Counted from the stretch's first letter, positions 43,017-52,903 are shown. The stretch is DNA of 53,069 bases from SIG607 sp045586405 (GCA_045586405.1 JAZNAG010000098.1:1-53069), one strand, 5' to 3'. Notes: generated from the letters alone by a model not told the origin. Numbers and translations are program-made.

Positions 43017-45242
43017 TTAACCCTCCTTTCCGTAAATATAAGACTCGGCAGCAACTGTGCCCATATCAGTAACATATTCAGTTTCGCCGAAGTTAATATA
43101 AACAACAACGCCGTTGTCATAAACGATTTTACGAACATCATTTGTAACAAGGATATGATCGGTAATATGTGCATCTGCAATTGCTTTATAATAATCGGCC
43201 GTTGAGTTGATGTTATTAACCATAGCCTCTTTATTATCAGAATACATAATAGAATTGAATATCTGATACTTAGAAGTAAGCAAGCAGTTGTCATAATTAT
43301 TCATTAACATATAACTAAGACCGGTACCGCCTTCTATACAGCGAAGTATGTATTCATTCTTATCGGTTGCCATATTAACCGGTGAACCGTACATGGTTAC
43401 ATATCCTTTGAATACCAACTGATAGAACGGAACATCGTAATCAAAGAGATAAACCTTAGATGATGTAACAGGTAAGTTTATAGCCGCATCAGAATTGATT
43501 AAAGCATAATCGTTAGCTTCACTAGCAAGAACTTTAAGCCCGGATGTATTGGCATTATTTAAAATGTCAGAAACATCTTTTGCCATATTTGCTTTAGCAA
43601 TATATTTGTTTGTACAGCTATCTGAATATGCACGTGAAGTAATTTTTCTGTAAGAAACACCTGAAAGATTCATAGATAATGCATCATTCATAGTCTTTTC
43701 AGCAAGACCGGCAAGTTCACCACGACCTACAAGATAGGTATAGAACTGCTGATGTGAGGAAGCAAGTTTGAATGCATTCCATCGAGAATATACAAGACCT
43801 GCATTCTTAGCAGAACCGCCCGTAGTAATGGTAAGTCCTTGACCGTTCTCAGTGAAGTGTAACAAGTCATAATCAAAATAAAGATCAACACCAAGTTCCT
43901 TACATTTAGCAGCAAGAGTTTTAACTTCATTTTTACTGCCAATACTATCGGCGATTTTCAAATTACCTGCAGGTTTACCTACATCTAATCCTGACTCACC
44001 AAAACCGAAAAGGTCGGCGGTGATAGGAAGTTTAAGAGAAGATGAAAGGTCTTCTATAATCTGCTGAGCCTCTTTTACAGTAGTAGTAGCAAAAACCTCT
44101 GTGGTAGGCATACCAAGGAAAGAAGTGTCAATTGTGGTACCGCCAACGATAGAAACACTTGCAGAAGCGGTATCGGTTTTATCCTTCATTCCCTTTTCAT
44201 CAATAAGATATTTACGATATCTATTAGCCATACCTACATAGCTTGCGTTTTCACCTTCTAACGGATAGAAACAAACAGACATTGAAGTATCGGTGAAATG
44301 ACCGGTATACTGAACACCGAGCTTTACCTTACTAGCAGGGTTAGAACCGCGCACATTAAAGGTAGTATAAATACCGGAATAGCCAATAGTGGAGTTGCCG
44401 ATATCACCTTCAATTTTAGCGGTTTCGGCGCCTTCAGTAATAATAGCAAGAACACCATCATCACCATTTACAGAACCATAAACAGGCATTCTGACTTTTT
44501 CGGTATTAGATGTATATACCTGAAAATAATTGTTTACAAGTGCATCTACATCATAAACATCAGCTGAGAACAATTCACTAACTTCGCTGCTGTTATTAGC
44601 TTCTATAATAGCACCGGAGCCTGACGGATAAAACAGATAAGCATCTTCAGCAACAACAGGAGTTGAAACAAAGAAAGGAGCTATAGAAATAGAGTGAAGA
44701 AAATCTTCTTCAGTTTCTCTAATTTCATTAGGATCAACAGAAATCTTAATACCGTCATCAAGAAGAGTATAACTAACAGGTACAGTAATAGCTGCACTAT
44801 TAAAGTGATAAGTGATTTTGAAACCATTATCAATTTTTTCAAACTCGTATGTATTTCTGTTAAGTGAAGCTATAAAAGCACTAGCTGTTTTAGTCGAATA
44901 ATCTTCGGAATGAATATAGTTGATAATAAGAGTTGTGTTAAGTTTTGGATGAATAACTGCAGACGGATCTTCCTCTGCTTTAGCTATTGCATCAGCAGGA
45001 GTAGAACTGTATGTTTTACCCGAAACTTTGTTATAGAGGCTGATTCTTTTTGCTGACGAGTCCCATAAAAGTTGGTAAGTGTCGTTTTCGGCAAAAACAC
45101 CTGAATCAGCAGTTTTGTTTGCATGTTCAGCATCAAACACTTTAGGGGAAACCAACACGTTTCCGTTTCCGCAAGCGGTGCAAGAGAGAACCAATAATAA
45201 ACAAACAACAATTAAAGACATCTTTTTAATTATATTTTTCAT
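43017..45242 (-). CDS. DUF5696-like surface lipoprotein
   Basis: 741 aa. A lipoprotein signal peptide (MKNIIKKMSLIVVCLLLVL) with cysteines in SCTAC anchors it outside the membrane. The rest is a large extracytoplasmic protein: a beta-rich N-terminal half (about 50-340, with PVYGSVNGDDGVLAIITEG) and a C-terminal half that may be a TIM-barrel-like fold (LPITADLFGFGESG, GVDLYFDYDLLHF). This fits DUF5696, which I recall beside carbohydrate ABC genes. No catalytic motif is identified, but a glycosidase-like role is possible. The ATG at 45242 has GGGGGA upstream; the gene lies between the Yip1 protein and permease pair B. Confidence 0.72.
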   Translation of the reverse strand: MKNIIKKMSLIVVCLLLVLSCTACGNGNVLVSPKVFDAEHANKTADSGVFAENDTYQLLWDSSAKRISLYNKVSGKTYSSTPADAIAKAEEDPSAVIHPKLNTTLIINYIHSEDYSTKTASAFIASLNRNTYEFEKIDNGFKITYHFNSAAITVPVSYTLLDDGIKISVDPNEIRETEEDFLHSISIAPFFVSTPVVAEDAYLFYPSGSGAIIEANNSSEVSELFSADVYDVDALVNNYFQVYTSNTEKVRMPVYGSVNGDDGVLAIITEGAETAKIEGDIGNSTIGYSGIYTTFNVRGSNPASKVKLGVQYTGHFTDTSMSVCFYPLEGENASYVGMANRYRKYLIDEKGMKDKTDTASASVSIVGGTTIDTSFLGMPTTEVFATTTVKEAQQIIEDLSSSLKLPITADLFGFGESGLDVGKPAGNLKIADSIGSKNEVKTLAAKCKELGVDLYFDYDLLHFTENGQGLTITTGGSAKNAGLVYSRWNAFKLASSHQQFYTYLVGRGELAGLAEKTMNDALSMNLSGVSYRKITSRAYSDSCTNKYIAKANMAKDVSDILNNANTSGLKVLASEANDYALINSDAAINLPVTSSKVYLFDYDVPFYQLVFKGYVTMYGSPVNMATDKNEYILRCIEGGTGLSYMLMNNYDNCLLTSKYQIFNSIMYSDNKEAMVNNINSTADYYKAIADAHITDHILVTNDVRKIVYDNGVVVYINFGETEYVTDMGTVAAESYIYGKEG

Positions 45243-45259
45243 AGGATTAGTTCCCCCTT

Positions 45260-47407
45260 TCATCGGAATACAAATTCGCGGTAAACGGTTGCGATAAATG
45301 AACCTAACTGCTGAACAAGAATTATTACAACTATTCCAAGGAATATTACAATAAGAATACCCAATGCGGAAAGTATTGTAGTACCAACAAACTTACCAAA
45401 GCTGTAATCGTGAATAACAAGTGTACCGGCAATAAGAATAAATGCCATAAACAACTGCATTACGGTAACGAAAATTGAAAGGAATGATGCTTCGCTTTCA
45501 AGAATCAAGTTAGAAGCAATTGTATATACAACGTTTGAAATAATCAAAGGCACAACAGAATATGAAGCAACAAGGAATATTTCACGCATTTTACCTTTAC
45601 CGCCCATAAGCGTACATACAGCCCAGTTACACAGTGTCCAAAGAAGCACAAGTCCCAAAGACTGCATTAAAACGAGCAATGAGTTAAAGCCGGTATTTGT
45701 AGGTGATTTAAACAAGAAACCACTCTGCGTTTCTTTAAGGGTAGCAGTAATATAGAAAATTATGATAAGAATCAAGCCTAACCAACTAGAACCTGCTTTC
45801 TTTTCCTTAACCTCAGTAAACACCTCGGAAGGATGCAACATTACACGGCTTAAAAGTTTTAATTCGTTATTCTTAATAAGAACTATATTGTGCTTACGCT
45901 TATAGCTTACAAATAAAGCTAAAGCTACAACAACCACAAGAATTATACCTGCGAACAGATATACATTCTTTTCGATAGCAGCACGACGGACAAAATCATA
46001 AGCTAATGAATAAGTAGTATAATCATAGCCTATTTCAGCATATTCCATTGCCTTATCATAATCACCCGAAGCATAATAAGACTTTGCAATACCTGAATAT
46101 GCAAGCTGACTGTTTCTATCCTGTGACAGAACCTGCTGCCAAAGAGGAAGCGCGGTATCATAGTCACCGTTTCTGGTTAATGTATCAGCTTTAATAACCA
46201 GCTTACCATAATCATTTATCTTGAAAACAGTAAAGCATTTCTTGGTATCATCAAGAGCAATAATATCCTTATCTTCAGTAACATCAATGGCTGTAATTGT
46301 CTGGAAAGTGCCGTTCTGGAAACCTGAAAGATTTGAAGGAATTGCAGTTGCACCACCGCCAAAAGAATTCAACATCTTACAGTCATCATTGAATACTGAA
46401 ATAAAACCAGAGTTAACGTCAAATGAATAAATGTAGTTGTCATTACTGATGGCAAGACCTGCAATATCGGGATAACGATAATCATTTTTTCTAGGAATAC
46501 TTGACTGAAGTCCAAAAGTGGTAGTACCGGAATTCAAGATATTAAGACCGCCGGGACTAAGTCTTTTAACCTGACCTTTTTCTACACTCTTGGTAGTACG
46601 GCCGGTAACAGTGTATATAAAGTCCTGCTTATCAGCATAAAGGTCGGTAAACTGGAAAGGAATCTTTTTAATCTGTGCTTCACGCTTTGCATCAGTTACA
46701 GTAAGTTTTTCCCAGATCTTCTGTAAAAACTCAAGAACTGTTGCATTAACGGAGTTAGCACCGAAGAATCCAAGGAATTCCCCTTTTGGTGAATAAAGAA
46801 TTGCACCATAAAAAGAACCTTCACTTAAAACATAAATGTAATTACTGGAGTCAACGGCAATTTTATTGGGACGATATTTGAAATCATCAGGAATAAGTCC
46901 GGACTCGGGTAAAAACAGTACCGAATTGAAATTACCATCAATATCCGTTAAAACAATTCTTGCATGCTCAGTATCGCAGATGTAAATCAGATTTTCATTA
47001 GAGATAACAAGGCCACGTGCACCGGCAAAATCATATACAGTGCCGTCGGGACCGGTAATTGCACCAAAAGATTTTACATAATTATAGTTCTTGTCGAATA
47101 TGTGTACCTTTGAAGCTTCACCATCAAGAATATAGAAATTATCATTATTATCAATGGATAAATCGCTGTATGATTTTATTTCTAAATCAGCAAATGATTC
47201 ACTGCTAAAGGTATTATAGTAATCGTACATACCGGTAGCACGTACAGCGTTTCCGGTACCTGTAATAGCACGATCCCAATAAGTAAAGGTTTCAAAAGGA
47301 AGATCGGTAGTTTCTTTTATAACACCGACAGCTCCTACGGGAATGCAACCTATAAGAAGGATAAGCGCAAGAAGGATAGAAATAAATTTAATACCGTAAT
47401 TTTTCAT
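45260..47407 (-). CDS. NHL-repeat / TPR / Yip1-domain membrane protein
   Basis: 715 aa. A signal segment (1-27) leads to an extracytoplasmic NHL-type beta-propeller (about 70-400, for example NNDNFYILDGEASKVHIFDKN and DSSNYIYVLSEG), then two TPR-like helices (about 415-475, with GDYDTALPLWQQVL and ASGDYDKAMEYAE). A membrane helix follows (about 490), then a Yip1-like domain of several membrane segments (about 520-715). This combination suggests a sensor or assembly factor tying surface components to the membrane. The ATG at 47407 has AAGGAGG upstream. Its function is not known to me. Confidence 0.75.
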   Translation of the reverse strand: MKNYGIKFISILLALILLIGCIPVGAVGVIKETTDLPFETFTYWDRAITGTGNAVRATGMYDYYNTFSSESFADLEIKSYSDLSIDNNDNFYILDGEASKVHIFDKNYNYVKSFGAITGPDGTVYDFAGARGLVISNENLIYICDTEHARIVLTDIDGNFNSVLFLPESGLIPDDFKYRPNKIAVDSSNYIYVLSEGSFYGAILYSPKGEFLGFFGANSVNATVLEFLQKIWEKLTVTDAKREAQIKKIPFQFTDLYADKQDFIYTVTGRTTKSVEKGQVKRLSPGGLNILNSGTTTFGLQSSIPRKNDYRYPDIAGLAISNDNYIYSFDVNSGFISVFNDDCKMLNSFGGGATAIPSNLSGFQNGTFQTITAIDVTEDKDIIALDDTKKCFTVFKINDYGKLVIKADTLTRNGDYDTALPLWQQVLSQDRNSQLAYSGIAKSYYASGDYDKAMEYAEIGYDYTTYSLAYDFVRRAAIEKNVYLFAGIILVVVVALALFVSYKRKHNIVLIKNNELKLLSRVMLHPSEVFTEVKEKKAGSSWLGLILIIIFYITATLKETQSGFLFKSPTNTGFNSLLVLMQSLGLVLLWTLCNWAVCTLMGGKGKMREIFLVASYSVVPLIISNVVYTIASNLILESEASFLSIFVTVMQLFMAFILIAGTLVIHDYSFGKFVGTTILSALGILIVIFLGIVVIILVQQLGSFIATVYREFVFR

Positions 47408-47420
47408 TATTGCTACCTCC

Positions 47421-48335
47421 TTAACCCTTAATACCTGCACTGCTCATGGATTCCTTAATACTGCTCTGAGAAATCAGATAAACAAGAATAGGAGGAATCA
47501 TCATAATAACAGTAACAGCCATGGCACTACCTGAACGAGCAATACCACCGGAAGTGATCTGCGACATAATAGTAGGTAAGGTTTTAAGAGTTTCGCTGAA
47601 AACAGTACCATCGGGAATCGCAGCCCATACATCACGGAAACCAAACAAAGTCAAAGTAAGTAAACAGGGTTTTACAATAGGTAATACTATTTGCCAGAAA
47701 ATTCTGAATGGACCCGCACCGTCTATTCGCGCCGCTTCAAGTAAAGCAACGGGAACTGCACCTTCCATATACTGCTTCATAAGGAATACACCCATTGTAG
47801 AAGCGATATGAGGAAGAATCATAACCCAGTATGTATCTATCATTCCTGTGTAGGAATAAATTAGATAACGAGGAATACCAAGGGTATATGCGTTAAACAA
47901 AAGCGCAAACTGAACTAATGTAAAGATAACGGCTTTACCTTTAATTTCACTACGAGCCAAAACAAAAGCAGCCATAGTAGCGATTATAACATAAAGGAAA
48001 GTAGTGAAAACAGCTACAAACAAGCTATTAAACAAATATCTTGAAAGCGGAACACGAAGGTTAGAAAGTAAGCCCGGAAGAGCTAAATAGTTAGCTGCAG
48101 TAGGACGAATAACAAAGAAGTTCGGAGGGAAAATCAAAAGTTCGTCAAGAGGCTTAAAAGAAGTTGCAACGGAATAAATCAAAGGAAGTACAGAGAAAGC
48201 ACCGAAAGCAACAAGGAATAAAACATAAAAGAAGTTTCCAACTTTTGAACGAGTAAAACGTTTTGCCTGGTTTTTCTTAGTTACCTTTAAAAATACGCGT
48301 TTACCCGCAGAATTAAATTCTTTAGCACGTAACAT
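47421..48335 (-). CDS. Carbohydrate ABC permease, MalG-like (pair A)
   Basis: 304 aa, six membrane segments. The EAA loop is LLEAARIDGAGPFRIFWQIVLP (about 195-216), a standard sugar-permease form. It lies 13 bp after the partner permease with GGAGGG before the ATG. It pairs with the 48349-49263 product. Confidence 0.9.
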   Translation of the reverse strand: MLRAKEFNSAGKRVFLKVTKKNQAKRFTRSKVGNFFYVLFLVAFGAFSVLPLIYSVATSFKPLDELLIFPPNFFVIRPTAANYLALPGLLSNLRVPLSRYLFNSLFVAVFTTFLYVIIATMAAFVLARSEIKGKAVIFTLVQFALLFNAYTLGIPRYLIYSYTGMIDTYWVMILPHIASTMGVFLMKQYMEGAVPVALLEAARIDGAGPFRIFWQIVLPIVKPCLLTLTLFGFRDVWAAIPDGTVFSETLKTLPTIMSQITSGGIARSGSAMAVTVIMMIPPILVYLISQSSIKESMSSAGIKG

Positions 48336-48348
48336 TTCTCTTCCCTCC

Positions 48349-49263
48349 TTACTTTCCGATTCCGTTAATCAGTTTCTTAATCAGCCAACGTGAAAGCGCC
48401 ATCATTACAAACAGCACAACTGACATCGCAGAAGCGTAACCCATTTCATAACGGGTACCACCAACGTCAGAAAGATAAGAAACGATAGTGTCAACACAAT
48501 AGTTTACAGACGGATAACCTGCCATCTGTACAGCAATTGCACTTACAGAGAATGCACTTGCTATCTGCATAACAGCACTAAACAGAAGCATGTGCTGCAT
48601 TGCAGGTAAGGTTATGTACCAAAGTTCTTGCCAACGGTTGCGAATACCGTCAATAGCACCGGCTTCATAAAGTTCACCATTAACATTCTGAAGACCGGAA
48701 ATGTTAGCAAGGAAGGAAACACCCATACTTTGCCACAGCTGAACAACAACTATAATCGGAAACAGATAATCAGCATTTGTCAGCCAAGCAATAGGCTCCT
48801 GAATAAAGCCTGCCGAAAGCAACATACTGTTCACATAACCATAACTATCACTACTAAATGCGACCTGCCAAATGAAATAAGCATTACCAACAAGTGAAGG
48901 ACAGTAGAACATAAAAGAAAGCAAGGTTCTTATAAATGGAGAAAAATCATTAATAAACCAAGCAAGAACGAATGCAAGCAAAAAGCCTACAGGTCCAGTA
49001 ATAACCGCAAAAATCAAGGTGTTTTTAACGGTTGTCATAAATATCGTATCGTTTATAAGCAAACGAACATAGTTGTCAAGGCCGTTGAACTCCAGCGTTT
49101 TAATCATATCAAAGTTAAAGAAACTGAGAACAACTGACGCCAGAATAGGTAAAACGGTAAATAATATAAACAGAATAAGGAAAGGAGCAATAAGTACGTA
49201 ATAAGGTATACTTTCCTTAAAACTCATCTGTTTACTTACAATCTTTTCAGGTTTCTTAGCCAT
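48349..49263 (-). CDS. Carbohydrate ABC permease, MalF-like (pair A)
   Basis: 304 aa, six membrane segments and the loop LYEAGAIDGIRNRWQELWYITLPAM (about 198-222). MalF/UgpA type. It directly follows the solute-binding-protein gene, the usual order for a sugar importer. GGGAGGAG precedes the ATG. Confidence 0.9.
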   Translation of the reverse strand: MAKKPEKIVSKQMSFKESIPYYVLIAPFLILFILFTVLPILASVVLSFFNFDMIKTLEFNGLDNYVRLLINDTIFMTTVKNTLIFAVITGPVGFLLAFVLAWFINDFSPFIRTLLSFMFYCPSLVGNAYFIWQVAFSSDSYGYVNSMLLSAGFIQEPIAWLTNADYLFPIIVVVQLWQSMGVSFLANISGLQNVNGELYEAGAIDGIRNRWQELWYITLPAMQHMLLFSAVMQIASAFSVSAIAVQMAGYPSVNYCVDTIVSYLSDVGGTRYEMGYASAMSVVLFVMMALSRWLIKKLINGIGK

Positions 49264-49283
49264 AAGTATTTGCTCCTCCCTTC

Positions 49284-52241
49284 TTAGCTATATTCTGCAA
49301 TCTTGCGCTTAATTTCATTATTAGATTCAAGCGCCCATTTTGTAAGAGCATCTTTTGGAGTGTTTTCTGCGTTATAAACATTCCAGAATGCCTGGTCAAC
49401 TGAACGGGATACATAATAACTACCCGGAACCTCAGGAACTTCTACTATCCAGTCACGCTGTTTAAGAAGTATCTTAAGGTCATTCTTTTCCCAAGACATA
49501 TCTTCAAATGCCTCAAGGTTAGCGGTTGTTATACGTGAAATGGTACCGATAATGGACTCTACGTTAGTGTTATAACGTGACTGAGTTTCAGCGGTGGTCC
49601 ACCATTTAAGGAATGTCCAAGCTTCAAGCTGATTCTCAGAAGTCTGAAGAATTGAACAACCTGTACCAGAACCGGAAATTGTCTGATCAATGAATGTATT
49701 GCCATTTTCATCAGTGCGTTCTACACCGGGAATTGTAGCAATACCCCAACGACCTGCAATTTCAGGAGCAGCTTCAACAAGTGTGGTGTACTGTGTATAC
49801 TGCATAATACCAAGAGGCATTGTACCTACACGGAAGCGGTTATAAAAACTTGCTTCAGCAGGAACTTTATATTTAGTGTACATATCAGTCCAGTATGTAA
49901 ATGCCTGAAGTGATGTAGCAGAATCGAGCTGACAGTAATTTCTCTCAGGATTATAAATTTCTCCACCATACTGCATCAAAATTGAACAGAAAAGGTTAAG
50001 GCCGCCAACACCGGTGTTAACAACCGTAGCGTTTGAAATCTTAGTGTAAGGCAAATAAGAGTTCATATTATTACGCTGAAGTACAGCTGTAACTGCAAGG
50101 TATTTTTCCCAAGTCCACGGATTTTCAAGAGTTGGTGGCTCAATACCAAGCTGTTCAAAAATGTCAGTTCTGTAGAACATAATATAGAAGGACTGCTGAT
50201 CAGGGAGAGCGTAAACGCCGCCGTTATATTCATAAGGAATAGATGCGGTATCTCCAAAACGATCAAGAACACTTTCATAATCGCTAAACTGAGTCAAGTC
50301 AACCAATGCGCCACGAAGTGCAAGGTTAACAGGTGTAGAACGAGCAAGATGCAATGATAAGTCAGGAGCATTACCTGAAAGCATACCTTTAATAATATCA
50401 GCATTTACAAGCTCAAGATTTACGCTAACGGGATAGCCCAGTTCTTCTTCAGCATAAGGAACGAAAGACTCATTTATAAGGTTATTAAGAACCTGAGCCT
50501 GATCACGACCCCAGTTAACCCAAATCTTTATTGTCTTGCTTCCCTCTTTAGAAACAGAAATTCTGCTGTATGATTCATCAAAAGAAGCAAAGAAACGACG
50601 TGTACCGAACACTAAATCGTCGAAAAAGCCGGAGGTTTTGAAATTGAAATCAGAATCACTGGGTACAAGCTGAATCTGGTCAAGACTCAGAGACATAGCC
50701 TGCATTTCATATAACCAAGAACTAAGGGTGGTATACTGTGAAGAATAATCAGAAACATAAAGGTGCGCATCGTACTTTTCTTTTACCATAGAATCGAGTA
50801 CACGAGCAGTATTATTCATAGCAGCAATGTAGCTACTGCCCTTTTCACCTGAAAGGCGTTGCATTTCTTCTACCAAGCCACGAAGTGTTGCAGAATACTC
50901 AGTAAGTCTTTCGTTAAAGTTAGGAATAGCCTTAAAGAGTTCATAGTCGCGGTTGGGGTCAGGTGATTCACTGGTAATCATAATTATTTCGAGATAAAGA
51001 TCACCGATTTTAGAAGTAATTTCTTTAAGTTTATAGTAAGAGGTGGCGAGATTGCCCATGGTGCCTGTTAAAGATAGTTCGTGTCTTCCAGCGGTAAGAT
51101 AAAATTCATAAGCACCGTTTTCGTTGCCAAACTCAAGTGTCTGCCAGTCAGTGTCATACATAAACTGTAAATTTGTACACTCTACAAATGGGGTTTCACC
51201 GTCAATGCGAAGATGGCGATACGAAAAGCCGTTGATTACAAGACTCTGTCTGAACACAAAGCCTAATTTATAAAGACCATCAGCAGGAACATCTATAAAC
51301 CAAGTAATCTGCTCATTAGGAAGTTTCCAGTTAGAACCGCCTATATAGTTAATCTGTGAAATGGTGGGGCTGGAAGGAGTAACAACGTTAGAAGAGTTAT
51401 CTGCATAAGGAACCAGAGAACGTGTGCTCTTAAGATCAGCGTTCTCACCTTCTATGATTACAGGAGTCCCTACGGCACTCTTGTAACCGTTAGCAGCATA
51501 CTCTTTAGCAACTTCCTCATATGTAGGGATGAAAGAATCAGGCACAGCAAGTGCAATACTCTTAATAGCCCATGCATCAGAATCCACAGTTATTGTTACA
51601 TTATGTTTACCTGCGGTAAATGCAAACTCCAAAGAATACACAGAAGAACCGGAAGTATCAAAAAGAGCTTTTTTGGTAAATCCTTTATAAGGAGTCTGTT
51701 CAGCTGCAAACTGATTTCCTATATCATCAACTCTCAGTTCTCCGGCGTCAACCCAGATTCTTGGAAGTTCAAGACGTTTAGCTTCATCAAACGGAAAAGC
51801 TCCGTCAATCATAATTCCAAGTTCCATATCACGCTCAGAAGAATCAAGAAGGACATAATCAAACTCAATGTTGTAAATAGCATCAGCAGGAACGTCAAAT
51901 GTGTATGTAACGCTGCCTACTCCGCTTTCCCAAAGCAATACGTTTGATTCACCATAAATTTCTCCTACGGTTGCAGAACTTTCGTTTTCAGAAGAAAAAG
52001 CAGTACCTTCAAGAACAATATCCTGAGTCGCTTTATTAAGCGATGAATTTTTGTTCTTGTACGACATATAGTCAGTACCGAAAACAATTTGATCCTGTGT
52101 AAGAGAATCTGTTGGTGTGTCAGCATCAGTTGTAGCGTCAGTTGTAGTATCAGGTGCCGCTGTTGCAACCACAGAAGCAAGAGAAACTAGCATAACTATT
52201 GTTAACAAACATGCTAACACGCGTAATGATTTCTTTTTCAT
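49284..52241 (-). CDS. Giant extracellular solute-binding protein with N-terminal carbohydrate-binding-like modules
   Basis: 985 aa, about twice the normal size. A signal peptide (1-29, ending VATAA) without a lipobox is followed by a Thr/Asp-rich linker (31-48). Two beta-sandwich modules of CBM6/35-like or galactose-binding type follow (about 75-232 and 260-410; both contain phrases like FDVPADAIYNIEF and IDVPADGLYKLGF). A helical region follows (about 411-525). The last part (about 570-985) is an SBP_bac_1-type binding domain (NLALRGALVDLTQF, SFYIMFYRTDIFEQLGI, WTWEKYLA). It should capture oligosaccharides for permease pair A. GAGGGTGG precedes the ATG. Confidence 0.82.
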   Translation of the reverse strand: MKKKSLRVLACLLTIVMLVSLASVVATAAPDTTTDATTDADTPTDSLTQDQIVFGTDYMSYKNKNSSLNKATQDIVLEGTAFSSENESSATVGEIYGESNVLLWESGVGSVTYTFDVPADAIYNIEFDYVLLDSSERDMELGIMIDGAFPFDEAKRLELPRIWVDAGELRVDDIGNQFAAEQTPYKGFTKKALFDTSGSSVYSLEFAFTAGKHNVTITVDSDAWAIKSIALAVPDSFIPTYEEVAKEYAANGYKSAVGTPVIIEGENADLKSTRSLVPYADNSSNVVTPSSPTISQINYIGGSNWKLPNEQITWFIDVPADGLYKLGFVFRQSLVINGFSYRHLRIDGETPFVECTNLQFMYDTDWQTLEFGNENGAYEFYLTAGRHELSLTGTMGNLATSYYKLKEITSKIGDLYLEIIMITSESPDPNRDYELFKAIPNFNERLTEYSATLRGLVEEMQRLSGEKGSSYIAAMNNTARVLDSMVKEKYDAHLYVSDYSSQYTTLSSWLYEMQAMSLSLDQIQLVPSDSDFNFKTSGFFDDLVFGTRRFFASFDESYSRISVSKEGSKTIKIWVNWGRDQAQVLNNLINESFVPYAEEELGYPVSVNLELVNADIIKGMLSGNAPDLSLHLARSTPVNLALRGALVDLTQFSDYESVLDRFGDTASIPYEYNGGVYALPDQQSFYIMFYRTDIFEQLGIEPPTLENPWTWEKYLAVTAVLQRNNMNSYLPYTKISNATVVNTGVGGLNLFCSILMQYGGEIYNPERNYCQLDSATSLQAFTYWTDMYTKYKVPAEASFYNRFRVGTMPLGIMQYTQYTTLVEAAPEIAGRWGIATIPGVERTDENGNTFIDQTISGSGTGCSILQTSENQLEAWTFLKWWTTAETQSRYNTNVESIIGTISRITTANLEAFEDMSWEKNDLKILLKQRDWIVEVPEVPGSYYVSRSVDQAFWNVYNAENTPKDALTKWALESNNEIKRKIAEYS

Positions 52242-52299
52242 TTTGCCACCCTCGTTAGTAGATTTAATATTTTAACAGCAAACGCTGAAATATCATAGT

Positions 52300-52863
52300 T
52301 TAAACCGGCTTTGTCCAGTTACCTTTGTCGTTGTAGTCAAATTCACCTTTGGACGATGTACTTGCTGAGCCGGACGATGATTCACTTGTATTTGAAGAGG
52401 AATTAGAAGACGAATCCTCGGTAGAATCAGAAGTAGTTGAAGAACTACTTGAGGAATCTGTCGACGAATCGGAAGTTGAATTACCAGATGAACCATTGTT
52501 AAAAATCTCGTCGGCATCCAAACCGTATGAAGTGTCCGAGTCACCTTGTACCGTAGAGTTTATTGATGAAGAATTATCGGATCCATTATCTGACGACTTA
52601 TTAGGAATAATGGCTTGTAATAACGATTGCCAGAATGAGTTACCTTTACCAGAAGAATTATTTGTTGAATCACCCGAAGACTTATCGTTGGTATCGGAAG
52701 TATTAGCTGATGTATCGCCCGATGTGTTGACAGATGCACTATTTTCTGTACTGCCGTTAGATGTTCCTAATGTATCATTATCTTTGGTTTTGCAGCACGA
52801 CAACAAGACAATAAGCATAAGTGACAAAAAGAAAATGCCAGCAAATTTAAAAAATAAACGCAT
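52300..52863 (-). CDS. Ser/Asn/Asp-rich lipoprotein, first gene of the operon
   Basis: 187 aa. A signal peptide ends at the lipobox LLSC (C23), so the N-terminus is lipid-anchored. Nearly all of the mature part is low-complexity Ser, Asn, Asp, Thr and Gly, typical of an unstructured spacer. A short hydrophobic island, SFWQSLLQAIIP (about 78-89), and a C-terminal FDYNDKGNWTKPV are the only ordered-looking pieces. A long frame on the opposite strand is just the shadow of Ser codons. GGAG precedes the ATG. I know no function; it may tether or space a partner at the surface. Confidence 0.7.
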   Translation of the reverse strand: MRLFFKFAGIFFLSLMLIVLLSCCKTKDNDTLGTSNGSTENSASVNTSGDTSANTSDTNDKSSGDSTNNSSGKGNSFWQSLLQAIIPNKSSDNGSDNSSSINSTVQGDSDTSYGLDADEIFNNGSSGNSTSDSSTDSSSSSSTTSDSTEDSSSNSSSNTSESSSGSASTSSKGEFDYNDKGNWTKPV

Positions 52864-52903
52864 ACTTTTACTCCATTAAAAATTTTCAACTATTCAAGGG
52901 AAA

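Noticed and set aside
52349..52879. 176-codon acidic frame on the plus strand
   Set aside because: It is the reverse reading of Ser/Asp codons in the low-complexity lipoprotein gene, with no ribosome site. The minus-strand frame has a signal peptide, lipobox and GGAG.
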